From Beijerinckiaceae bacterium (GTDB taxonomy: Bacteria > Pseudomonadota > Alphaproteobacteria > Rhizobiales > Beijerinckiaceae), in NCBI GenBank assembly GCA_947452455.1, contig CANGBX010000001.1, positions 186,001 through 250,000 on the forward strand: DNA of 64,000 nucleotides, written 5' to 3'. Below are positions 52,024 through 61,070 of this stretch, in pieces. Under the pieces are notes generated by a model. The model did no database searches. It saw nothing but the letters and a program-made list of their open reading frames with translations, and was not told where the DNA came from. The translations under genes were made by a program, and so were the position numbers. Numbering within the stretch: the stretch's first letter is position 1; each line of letters begins with the position of its first letter.

Positions 52024-53225
52024 ACGTGACGATGCTGATCGAACGGCTGCAGCCGCAAAGCGAACAAGAGGCTTGCGAGATCGTCAAACAGGCCAAGCTT
52101 GATCGTTGGTCTCTGGCCATTGAAGGCGGCGGCACACGCGCGGGGCTTGGCCGTCCCGTGCAAGCGGATGCGGTTCTTTCCACGCGCCATCTCACCGGCA
52201 TTACGCTCTATGAGCCCGCCGAGCTTGTGATTTCTGCGCGCGCTGGCACGCCGCTGGCTGAAGTCGAAGCCGCGCTTGCTGCCAAGGGCCAGATGTTGCC
52301 TTTCGAGCCCGCTGATTATCGCGCGCTTTATGGCACGCAGGGCGAGCCGACGATTGGCGCTGTTGCGGCCTGCAATCTGTCAGGCCCGCGCCGCATCCAG
52401 ACGGGGGCTGCACGCGATGCTTTGATTGGCGTGCGTCTCGTCAATGGTGAAGCGCAGGCGGTCAAATCAGGCGGGCGTGTGATGAAAAATGTCACGGGTC
52501 TTGATCTGGTGAAACTCACTTGCGGGGCGCATGGCACTTTGGGCTTGCTGACAGAAGTGACATTCAAGCTTCTGCCGCGTCCGGAAGCGCAAGCAACCCT
52601 CATTCTCGATGGGCTTGATGATGCGCAAGCCATTGCCGCCATGGGCAGTGCCTTGTCGTCTCCTTTTGAGGTGAGTGGCGCGGCGCATCTGCCCGCAGGC
52701 CATGATGGCGCGGGCGCGCAGACGCTTCTGCGTTTGGAGCGTGATGCACAATCGCTTGCCTATCGCGCGCAGAAATTGGTGGAGCGGCTCGCCCCGTTTG
52801 GTTCCGTGCGCCGTGTCGAGGGTGCAGAGAGCGCCGCACTCTGGCGCGACATTGCGCAAGTGAAGCCTTTGACAAAGGCCCATGGTCCGGCGATCTGGAA
52901 ACTCTCGCTTCCCGCGCACAAAGCAGCGGCCTGTATGAAAGCGATCTCAGAAAATCTGGGCGCGCGCTATTTTTATGATTGGGGCGGCGGGCTTGTTTGG
53001 CTGGCCGTCATGCCGGGGGATGATGCGGGCGCTTTGCGCATTCGCGCGGCTGTGGCGGAAGCCCATGGTCATGCCACGCTGATGCGTGCACCCGATGAGA
53101 TCCGCAAAGCCCAAGACGTCTTTGCGCCGCTGGGTGCCGCGCTGATGAAAGTGACTTCCGGCATCAAGCAGAGTTTCGACCCCGACGGGATTTTCAATCC
53201 CGGCCGCATGTATGCGGGGGTGTGA
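52020..53225 (+). CDS. glcE: Glycolate oxidase FAD-binding subunit GlcE
   Basis: A 401-residue second flavin-type subunit. It has a shortened FAD-binding domain: SLAIEGGGTRAGLGRP, LVISARAGTPLAEVEAALAA, EPTIGAVAACNLSGPRRIQ and the loop SGGRVMKNVTGLDLVKLTCG. The end SFDPDGIFNPGRMYAGV matches the family. It works only with GlcD and GlcF. The start codon overlaps the glcD stop (ATGA), and glcF begins 3 bases after its stop, so the three are co-translated from one message. Confidence 0.94.
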   Translation: MNVTMLIERLQPQSEQEACEIVKQAKLDRWSLAIEGGGTRAGLGRPVQADAVLSTRHLTGITLYEPAELVISARAGTPLAEVEAALAAKGQMLPFEPADYRALYGTQGEPTIGAVAACNLSGPRRIQTGAARDALIGVRLVNGEAQAVKSGGRVMKNVTGLDLVKLTCGAHGTLGLLTEVTFKLLPRPEAQATLILDGLDDAQAIAAMGSALSSPFEVSGAAHLPAGHDGAGAQTLLRLERDAQSLAYRAQKLVERLAPFGSVRRVEGAESAALWRDIAQVKPLTKAHGPAIWKLSLPAHKAAACMKAISENLGARYFYDWGGGLVWLAVMPGDDAGALRIRAAVAEAHGHATLMRAPDEIRKAQDVFAPLGAALMKVTSGIKQSFDPDGIFNPGRMYAGV

Positions 53226-53228
53226 GCC

Positions 53229-54566
53229 ATGCAAACGAGCTTTTCACCCGAGCAGCTTGCTGAACCGCAGATGGCAGCGTCTGAAAAGATTTTGCGCAGC
53301 TGCGTCCATTGCGGCTTTTGCACCGCGACCTGTCCGACCTATTTGCTCAAAGGCGACGAGCTCGATTCCCCGCGCGGGCGTATCTATCTCATCAAAGACA
53401 TGCTGGAGAACGGCAAGCCGGCAACTGCGGAAGTGGTGAAACATGTCGACCGCTGCCTGTCCTGCCTGTCCTGCATGACCACCTGTCCGTCAGGCGTGCA
53501 TTACATGCATCTGGTTGATCATGCGCGAGCCTATATCGAGCAGACTTACAAGCGCCCGCTGCCGGATCGCGCCTTGCGCGCGCTGTTGCGCTTTCTTCTG
53601 CCCCATCGCGAGCGGTTCCGGCTGGCGGCGGCAGCCGCTCTTCTGATGAAGCCGCTGCGCCCCATGATTGCCGCAGTGCCGGTGCTGGGTCCACGCCTGT
53701 CGGCCATGATCGATCTGGCGCCATCGCAATTCCCGGCGCGTGCCGTGCCCGAGCTTGTGTCTGTTCAAAGCCCCCGACGCGGGCGCGTGGTCATTCTGGA
53801 AGGCTGTGCCCAGCCGGTGCTCAAACCCTCCATCAATGCCGCAACACGACGCTTGCTCGCGCGTAACGGCATTGAGGCGGTGGATGTGAAAGGGGAGGGG
53901 TGCTGCGGCGCGCTGGTTCACCACATGGGCCAAGAGCATGACGCGTTGGGTTTCGCCCGCCGCAACATTGATCTGTGGCTGGCAGAAGCCGATCGCGGTG
54001 GCTTGGATGCGATTCTCATCACCACATCGGGCTGCGGCACCACGGTGAAAGATTACGGCTTCATGTTCCGCAATGATGCTGCTTACGCAGAGAAAGCCGC
54101 GCGCGTTTCGTCGCTGGCAAAAGATATCAGTGAATATCTTGTGACTTTGGAGCTGACGCCTGCGCGTCCCACGGGCCAGATTCTGGCCTATCATTCGGCC
54201 TGTTCCATGCAGCACGGTCAGCAATTGCGCGAAGAACCCAAGCGTCTTTTGAAGGCGATGGGCTTTGTCGTGAAAGATGTGCCGGAAGGGCATATTTGTT
54301 GCGGATCTGCGGGCACTTACAACATGTTGCAGCCGCAGATCGCGGGTCAATTGAAGGCCCGCAAACTGGCCAATATCGCGCGCACCAAGCCGATGGCGGT
54401 TGCGACCGGCAATATTGGTTGCATGACTCAATTGTCATCAGGCAGTGGCGTGCCGGTGGTCCATACGGTGGAGTTTGTCGATTGGGCGAATGGCGGGCCG
54501 ATCCCCGAGCCTCTTGCGCAGTTTGGATTCCTTGAGCAACCTGAGCATATGTTGGCAGCGCAATAA
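53229..54566 (+). CDS. glcF: Glycolate oxidase iron-sulfur subunit GlcF
   Basis: A 445-residue iron-sulfur subunit. It has two ferredoxin-like [4Fe-4S] sites, CVHCGFCTATCPTYLLKGDE and CLSCLSCMTTCPSGVHYMHL. Two CCG domains follow, with GEGCCGALVHHMG and HICCGSAGTYNMLQP. It takes electrons from the GlcD/GlcE flavins and delivers them to the membrane quinone pool. The domain order and length match the family. It closes the glcDEF operon; the histone-like gene follows 13 bases later on the same strand. Confidence 0.95.
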   Translation: MQTSFSPEQLAEPQMAASEKILRSCVHCGFCTATCPTYLLKGDELDSPRGRIYLIKDMLENGKPATAEVVKHVDRCLSCLSCMTTCPSGVHYMHLVDHARAYIEQTYKRPLPDRALRALLRFLLPHRERFRLAAAAALLMKPLRPMIAAVPVLGPRLSAMIDLAPSQFPARAVPELVSVQSPRRGRVVILEGCAQPVLKPSINAATRRLLARNGIEAVDVKGEGCCGALVHHMGQEHDALGFARRNIDLWLAEADRGGLDAILITTSGCGTTVKDYGFMFRNDAAYAEKAARVSSLAKDISEYLVTLELTPARPTGQILAYHSACSMQHGQQLREEPKRLLKAMGFVVKDVPEGHICCGSAGTYNMLQPQIAGQLKARKLANIARTKPMAVATGNIGCMTQLSSGSGVPVVHTVEFVDWANGGPIPEPLAQFGFLEQPEHMLAAQ

Positions 54567-54579
54567 GGAGTTTCAGTCC

Positions 54580-55305
54580 ATGGCAAAAGCGGCGAAGAAG
54601 AAAACAGCAAAGAAGGCATCTGCGAAAGCGGCGCCAAAAAAAGCATCCAAGAAAGCGACGAAAAAGGCGGCGACCAAAAAAGCTGCCAAGAAGTCTGCTA
54701 AAAAGGCGGCTAAGAAGTCAGCCAAAAAAGCGGCCCCGAAAAAGGCCGCCAAGAAGGCTGCCAAAAAGTCTGCCAAGAAAGTTGCCAAAAAAGTAGCTTC
54801 TAAAAAGTCAGCCCCCAAAAAGGCTGCGAAGAAATCTTCCGCCAAAAAGGCCGTGAAGAAGGCGGCTGCCAAAAAGGCAGCGCCGAAGAAGACCACGGCG
54901 AAAAAAACCACGAAGAAGACGGCACCAAAGACTGCGGCGGCTCCGGCTTCTGCTCCGCGCGCGGCCCGCAAGCCCGCTCGTCCGGCACGCGCACGGCTGG
55001 CTGATGTGCCAAAGACGCCGTCTGCCCGCAAAGTCTCCGTCCGCACGAAAGTCTCCAAGCCGACCCGTCCGCGCAAAGGTCCGGCTCTGGGTGATCTGGT
55101 GAAGGCATTGCTCGCTGCCGATGCTGCGTCCGGCGTGGCGGCGGTGGAAGCTTTGCGCCTTGCCACGCAGGGCCATGAGGATGCGGCCGAGCAATTGGCC
55201 CGTGCTGCGGCCGATGCTGGTGCTTCTGCCATGGTGGCTGCTTGGGTCGCGAGCCTGCCTGATGCGGGCGATGCGGTGGCCTATCTGGCAGGTCGTCCGG
55301 CTTGA
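54580..55305 (+). CDS. Histone H1-like Lys/Ala-rich DNA-binding protein
   Basis: A 241-residue protein. Residues 2 to about 130 are almost only Lys and Ala in repeats such as KKAAKKSAKKAAKK. A Pro/Arg/Ala hinge (APRAARKPARPARARLADVP) follows, then a C-terminal non-repetitive helical domain of about 75 residues (LGDLVKALLAADAASGVAAV, EDAAEQLARAAADAGASAMV). The tail is like histone H1 or Hc1/AlgP-type proteins that coat DNA; the C-terminal domain is not one I recognise. AAGGAG lies 10 bases before ATG 54580. Near-identical codon repeats make it prone to length change between strains. It may be co-transcribed with glcDEF and ends in its own terminator. Confidence 0.8.
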   Translation: MAKAAKKKTAKKASAKAAPKKASKKATKKAATKKAAKKSAKKAAKKSAKKAAPKKAAKKAAKKSAKKVAKKVASKKSAPKKAAKKSSAKKAVKKAAAKKAAPKKTTAKKTTKKTAPKTAAAPASAPRAARKPARPARARLADVPKTPSARKVSVRTKVSKPTRPRKGPALGDLVKALLAADAASGVAAVEALRLATQGHEDAAEQLARAAADAGASAMVAAWVASLPDAGDAVAYLAGRPA

Positions 55306-55347
55306 CGCGACAGAGCTGCTGACGCGGCTGTGATTGAAAAATATTGA

Positions 55348-55388
55348 ATGGGGGGCTTTTGGCTGAGGCTGAAGCCCCCCATATTTTT
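55348..55388 (+). terminator. Rho-independent terminator after the histone-like gene
   Basis: ATGGGGGGCTT...AAGCCCCCCAT is an 11-bp perfect stem around a 13-base loop, followed by ATTTTTG. Confidence 0.85.
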
Positions 55389-55437
55389 GTCAGGCGCGGC
55401 CATGTCTGGTCACGCCTTGCAACAAGGAACCGTTCCG

Positions 55438-56118
55438 ATGACCCCTGAAGAACGCCAGCTTCTGACCGAATTATTCGATCGGGTTCGCTCGGCCTCTGGC
55501 AATACACGTGATCCAGATGCTGAAGCTTTCATCGCCGATCAAGTGCGCGCTCAGCCCTATGCGCCCTATCTCATGGCGCAAGCGGTGATCGTGCAGGAAG
55601 AAGGGTTGAAAAAGGCCGCCGCGCGGATCGAAGAGTTGGAGCACGCCTTGGCTCAGCAGCAACAAAGTGCTGCGCCGCAATCAGGCGGTTTTCTGGGTTC
55701 CGTCTTTGGCGGTGGTGCGCGCGGTTCTGTGCCCGCAACTGGCGCGCCGCGCCCGACAGGCCCATGGGGTTCAGGCTCGGTTCCCTCTGTGCCGCAGCCC
55801 TCTTATGCGCAAGCCCAACAGGGCGCGCCGCAAGGCGGGTCGTTTTTGCGCAATGCGCTTGGCATGGCTGCGGGTGTCGCAGGTGGCGTCTTGCTCGCCA
55901 ATTCTTTGTCGTCGCTTTTCTCCGGCAACAACAATACGCATGGCATAGCGGGCAATGATGCAGGCGCATCAACCAGCAATGCTTCGCAGGATGTGGCGGG
56001 GGGTGTTTTTGATCCGCCAACCACGCCGTCGGCTGGCAGCGATTACATTCAGCCCGCCTCATATGATGATGGTGGCGGATGGGATTCGGGCGGCGATGGC
56101 GGCTCGTTTGATACGTAA
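55438..56118 (+). CDS. DUF2076 family protein
   Basis: A 226-residue DUF2076 protein. The conserved N-terminal helix pair (TPEERQLLTELFDRVRSAS, DPDAEAFIADQVRAQPYAP, LMAQAVIVQEEGLKKAAARI) is followed by a Gln-rich turn. A low-complexity Gly/Ser/Pro region comes next, with one hydrophobic Gly/Ala stretch (LGMAAGVAGGVLLANSLSSL) and an acidic Gly-rich tail. The function is unknown; the family is often annotated as a periplasmic ligand-binding sensor without proof, and there is no signal peptide here. ATG 55438 begins the conserved part; the longer in-frame form reads through the upstream terminator. Confidence 0.88.
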   Translation: MTPEERQLLTELFDRVRSASGNTRDPDAEAFIADQVRAQPYAPYLMAQAVIVQEEGLKKAAARIEELEHALAQQQQSAAPQSGGFLGSVFGGGARGSVPATGAPRPTGPWGSGSVPSVPQPSYAQAQQGAPQGGSFLRNALGMAAGVAGGVLLANSLSSLFSGNNNTHGIAGNDAGASTSNASQDVAGGVFDPPTTPSAGSDYIQPASYDDGGGWDSGGDGGSFDT

Positions 56119-56119
56119 T

Positions 56120-56148
56120 AAAAAAGGGCCGTTTTAACGGCCCTTTTC
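56120..56148. terminator. Bidirectional terminator
   Basis: AAAAGGGCCGTT-tt-AACGGCCCTTTT lies between the convergent DUF2076 and winged-helix genes, with A and T runs suiting both strands. Confidence 0.85.
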
Positions 56149-56542
56149 ATTCTCCGTTTCCGGTGAGGCGGAAATCTATATATTCGCCGACATAACTGGA
56201 CAGCATGTCGAAGCCACGCTTTGTCAGCGCGATTTCTTTCGAGCGCTTATCATCATGCCCCGGCTTTTCAGTGATCAAGCCTGATGACACCAGATTGAGC
56301 AGATGGAGCCGGATGGCTTTTTCTGTTGCGGGAATCTCTTCGTAAATCGCGCTCAGTGCCAGAGCGCCATGATTCGCGCCGAGCAGCAAAAAAATTTCGA
56401 GCGGAATCTGTGGGGCGACTTTGAAGCGTTGCCGTTCCATACGGCAAAGCTTCAGCCTCCGTATAGCAAAGTGGGTATAATCCTGTTTAAACTGCATTTT
56501 GCTCAACTCTATGATTTGCGAGCTTATCTTTGCAGCGCGCAA
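56147..56542 (-). CDS. MarR-like winged-helix protein
   Basis: A protein of up to 131 residues with a winged-helix core: IPLEIFLLLGANHGALALSA, EIPATEKAIRLHLLNLVSSG as helix-turn-helix, and LITEKPGHDDKRSKEIALTK as wing. This is MarR-like, but shorter at the C-terminus than a standard MarR, so dimerisation may differ. The start is uncertain; Met at 56497 or 56440 would also leave the whole core. The upstream region (56543-56661) is AT-rich and holds no gene. Neither neighbour suggests a target, so autoregulation or a distant target is possible. Confidence 0.72.
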   Translation of the reverse strand: MRAAKISSQIIELSKMQFKQDYTHFAIRRLKLCRMERQRFKVAPQIPLEIFLLLGANHGALALSAIYEEIPATEKAIRLHLLNLVSSGLITEKPGHDDKRSKEIALTKRGFDMLSSYVGEYIDFRLTGNGE

Positions 56543-56661
56543 GAGTTACGAGAAAAATGTTCTGCTTTCAGTATTTTATATTATAAATCTACTCATGCAT
56601 AAAATTCTTCGACCAAGTTTTCTTTAATCTTACAGGTCGGGATTCTCGTTTTTGATTTGAA

Positions 56662-58140
56662 TTAAAGCCCGCGGCTCAAGCCGATGCGTTGGCGTAAACC
56701 CACGACATCAAAGGCAATAAGCACCAAAGCGTAGATCAAACCACCCAGCGCCGCTTGCGCGATGAGGGCGGTCAGGCCGGGCGTCATATCCCGTAACGGC
56801 CAGACAAAACCCGTCATGGCAGCGGTTGCGACAATAAGACCGATTATGTCTTTCGGTTGCGGCCAAATGGGTTTGGCCAGAGGCGAAAGCGCTAATAGGG
56901 TGAGAAAACCGCAAATGAGCGCGCCGGATTGCGCAAGGGCAAGCATGTCGACATCCCACGTGGGCGGCAAAAAGGCCAGCAGCAGCGCATCTGCCAGGCA
57001 TGCGCTGGCAGCCGCCGCAATCACCGGCCATGTGCGTTGCGCAATCTGGAAGGCTGGCGCCAGTGCAAAAGTCATCAGCCCATAACAAACCAGACCGGGC
57101 AGAAGGATGGTCAGTGCGCTGGCAAAATCACCCCGGAACTCAACTGGAATGATCAGCGCTTCAAAACTTGGCAGAACAAGCCATGTGCCGACCAAGGCGG
57201 GAAGAAAGAGCGCCACCATGAGCGTCATATTGGACGCGACTTGCGCCTGCCCGCTGCTGCGCCCGCCCGTCTCGTGTTCGCGCACCGCGAGCTGAAACAG
57301 CAATTGGTCCATCGCTGTGCCGATGGTGAGCACAAGCTTCAAACCCACATCCTGCGCGAGCGCCAATTGGCCGGCTTCGGCAAAATCGCTGAAGCGTGCG
57401 CCCAGCGCGCGATTGGCGAGCGGGATCAGCGCAAACAATATGAGCGAGAAGGACAGCGGCAGCGCGTAAGAGAGCGTCTCGCGAATGGTTGCCATGCTGC
57501 TTCGAGCTTGGCGCGCATGGGGATCTTTCAATCGCGCACGCAGGAGGAGCGTTGCGAGGGCAACGCTGGCCGCCGTGCCCGCCAGCGTCAGGCCGGGCGA
57601 GGCCGTGGCCCAAGCCACACCCGCTGTCAGCGCCAGAGACAGGATGTTTTTGGCAAAGATCAGCAGAGCATAGGCGCGGTCATCGAAGCGGGCGCGCAGC
57701 AAAGCGAGCTGATATTCAAAAGCGCCATTGCAGGCGCAAAAAGCCAGAGCCCAAAAGACGAGATCGCGATCAAGACCCGTGAACGGGGCGGCCAGCACGC
57801 CAATGGCACCAAGGGCCAGAGACACTGCCCCCAGCGTCCAGAAGGCCGCATCCAGACTGGCGCGCAGATCCGGGCGGCTGGTGCTGGTAGATTCTGAATA
57901 AAAACGGGCGGCAGCCAGTCGGAGCCAGCCGAAGAAAAGCGCCTGCAACAGGCTGCCGGCGCCCAGAGCCACGGCGAAACGACCAAAGGAATCAGGACCC
58001 AGAAAAGCCGCAACGACCAGACCGATGAAGAAATTCACCAGCAAATTGAATATGTTAATCGATATTACGAGCACGGCTGCGCTGTCTTTTGAGGCGGGCG
58101 GTTGGCTCTTTCTAGCATGGGGCGGGCAGGGGCTCGCCAT
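56662..58140 (-). CDS. Polysaccharide flippase (MATE/Wzx-like) membrane protein
   Basis: A protein of about 492 residues with 12-14 hydrophobic helices. It is of the polysaccharide biosynthesis/MVF (MOP) superfamily, as in Wzx lipid-linked oligosaccharide flippases. Examples are INIFNLLVNFFIGLVVAAFL, FGRFAVALGAGSLLQALFFG and LPLSFSLILFALIPLANRAL. It would flip an undecaprenyl-linked sugar to the periplasmic face. No glycosyltransferase or Wzy neighbours are present, so it is an orphan. ATG 58140 is chosen; the extension to 58224 is polar and runs into the groES control region. A later start near 58060 is also possible. Confidence 0.82.
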   Translation of the reverse strand: MASPCPPHARKSQPPASKDSAAVLVISINIFNLLVNFFIGLVVAAFLGPDSFGRFAVALGAGSLLQALFFGWLRLAAARFYSESTSTSRPDLRASLDAAFWTLGAVSLALGAIGVLAAPFTGLDRDLVFWALAFCACNGAFEYQLALLRARFDDRAYALLIFAKNILSLALTAGVAWATASPGLTLAGTAASVALATLLLRARLKDPHARQARSSMATIRETLSYALPLSFSLILFALIPLANRALGARFSDFAEAGQLALAQDVGLKLVLTIGTAMDQLLFQLAVREHETGGRSSGQAQVASNMTLMVALFLPALVGTWLVLPSFEALIIPVEFRGDFASALTILLPGLVCYGLMTFALAPAFQIAQRTWPVIAAAASACLADALLLAFLPPTWDVDMLALAQSGALICGFLTLLALSPLAKPIWPQPKDIIGLIVATAAMTGFVWPLRDMTPGLTALIAQAALGGLIYALVLIAFDVVGLRQRIGLSRGL

Positions 58141-58233
58141 TTCCGCCACGGGCCAGCACGTTAACCAGCGATTTTTTTGTCTCCGCTGCTCCTTGACGTG
58201 GTGAGGCCCCCCACCTATCTCCAAGGCCGACTG

Positions 58234-58260
58234 TTAGCACTCCGCCTCCGTGAGTGCTAA
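58234..58260. promoter_or_regulatory. CIRCE operator (HrcA site) of groES-groEL
   Basis: TTAGCACTC-N9-GAGTGCTAA is a perfect match to the CIRCE consensus, 74 bases before the groES start. HrcA binds it and represses chaperonin genes; heat or unfolded protein relieves this. The hrcA gene is not in the window. Confidence 0.97.
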
Positions 58261-58334
58261 CAGGCTTCCCCGAGAAGCTTCCCGCTGTATGGAGGCGGCC
58301 GGTTCCGGCGCCTCAGTCAAAGGAAAAAGTGACC

Positions 58335-58625
58335 ATGAAGTTCCGTCCTCTGCACGACCGTGTCGTCGTCAAGCGTATCGAAGGCGAAGAGAAGACCAAG
58401 GGTGGCATCATTATCCCTGATACCGCCAAGGAAAAGCCGCAGGAAGGCCAAGTGGTCGCTGTCGGCCCCGGCGCACGTGACGACAACGGCAAGCTCGTTG
58501 CGCTCGATGTGAAGGCTGGCGACCGCGTTCTGTTCGGCAAGTGGTCTGGCACCGAGGTCAAGCTCGATGGTCAGGACCTGCTGATCATGAAGGAAAGCGA
58601 CATCATGGGCGTTCTGGGCAAGTAA
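58335..58625 (+). CDS. groS: Co-chaperonin GroES
   Basis: A 96-residue co-chaperonin that caps the GroEL barrel. The sequence [20 protein letters not shown], the mobile loop [16 protein letters not shown] and the end [15 protein letters not shown] match the family over the full length. ATG 58335 follows AGGAAAAAG-type purines at a proper distance. It lies just behind a perfect CIRCE element and 63 bases before groEL, so it is the first gene of the standard heat-shock operon. Confidence 0.98.
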   Translation: MKFRPLHDRVVVKRIEGEEKTKGGIIIPDTAKEKPQEGQVVAVGPGARDDNGKLVALDVKAGDRVLFGKWSGTEVKLDGQDLLIMKESDIMGVLGK

Positions 58626-60332
<1,707 letters not shown>

Positions 60333-60366
60333 GAAGTCCTATCTACCGTCTCATCCAAAAGTCAGA

Positions 60367-60396
60367 GAGGGCCGCCTGTTGGCGGCCCTCTTTTTG
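60367..60396 (+). terminator. Rho-independent terminator of groES-groEL
   Basis: GAGGGCCGCC-tgtt-GGCGGCCCTC followed by TTTTT, a perfect 10-bp stem, 34 bases after the groEL stop. Confidence 0.92.
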
Positions 60397-60585
60397 TGGA
60401 TTAGGTTGGAAGGCGGAGCAAAGGACTGTGGCCCTCAGGGCACAGGCTCATTTGATTTGACGAAGTTATTTCAATGACTTCAGTCATGTCCTATGATCTG
60501 TAGCAGAATGGTCGCGGGAAGACGGGGGGAGGTTGCAGCCGGGGACGCATGAATGCGGGTCCGTCAACATGCAGCCGTAGAGAAA

Positions 60586-60933
60586 ATGTCGAACAGAACC
60601 ACAACCAGAGCTGATTTGCTGGAGGCCGTCTACGGGACGTGCCCGGGACTGTCGCGCGCGCAGGCGCGCGAGGTCGTAGAACAATCGCTTGATGAAATTT
60701 GCGCCGCTCTTGAACGTGGAGAGACGGTGAAGCTGCGCGCATTCGGTGCTTTCTCCGTGCGCTCCAAGCGCGCCCGTGTCGGTCGTAATCCGAAGACCGG
60801 TGAGGAATATCCGATCACAGCACGCCGTGTGCTGACCTTCCGTCCATCACCGCGCCTCATTGCAGCGGTCAATGGCGAGACATTCGAAGATGAATCCGTT
60901 CTGGGACGTTCCCTTTCAGGCTCTTCAGCCTGA
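60586..60933 (+). CDS. ihfA: IHF/HU family nucleoid protein (IHF alpha-like)
   Basis: A 115-residue DNA-bending protein of the HU/IHF family. It shows ADLLEAVYGTCPGLSRAQAR, ALERGETVKLRAFGAFSVRS and the beta-arm VGRNPKTGEEYPITARRVLT with the intercalating Pro. The KxRxFGxFxVRxxxxRxGRNPxTGE pattern is closest to IHF alpha. There is a C-terminal extension of about 12 residues beyond the usual end. ATG 60586 is preferred to 60553. The 190 bases between groEL and this gene hold no other gene. The alpha-subunit assignment is likely, not certain. Confidence 0.88.
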   Translation: MSNRTTTRADLLEAVYGTCPGLSRAQAREVVEQSLDEICAALERGETVKLRAFGAFSVRSKRARVGRNPKTGEEYPITARRVLTFRPSPRLIAAVNGETFEDESVLGRSLSGSSA

Positions 60934-61070
60934 ATTTCACTAAGCTTCAGAGCTGATTGAAAAGAGCACTCCGTCAGGGGTGCTTTTTTATGTCCACAAG
61001 CTCGTGCACCGCATTTGGCGCAGCTTGTGCTAGTCTGTGGCCTGACAAACAGATTCCCGAAAGCCGCCAC

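Noticed and set aside
54573-55232. Phe/Ala-rich frame opposite the histone-like gene
   Set aside because: It is merely the reverse reading of Lys/Ala codon repeats.
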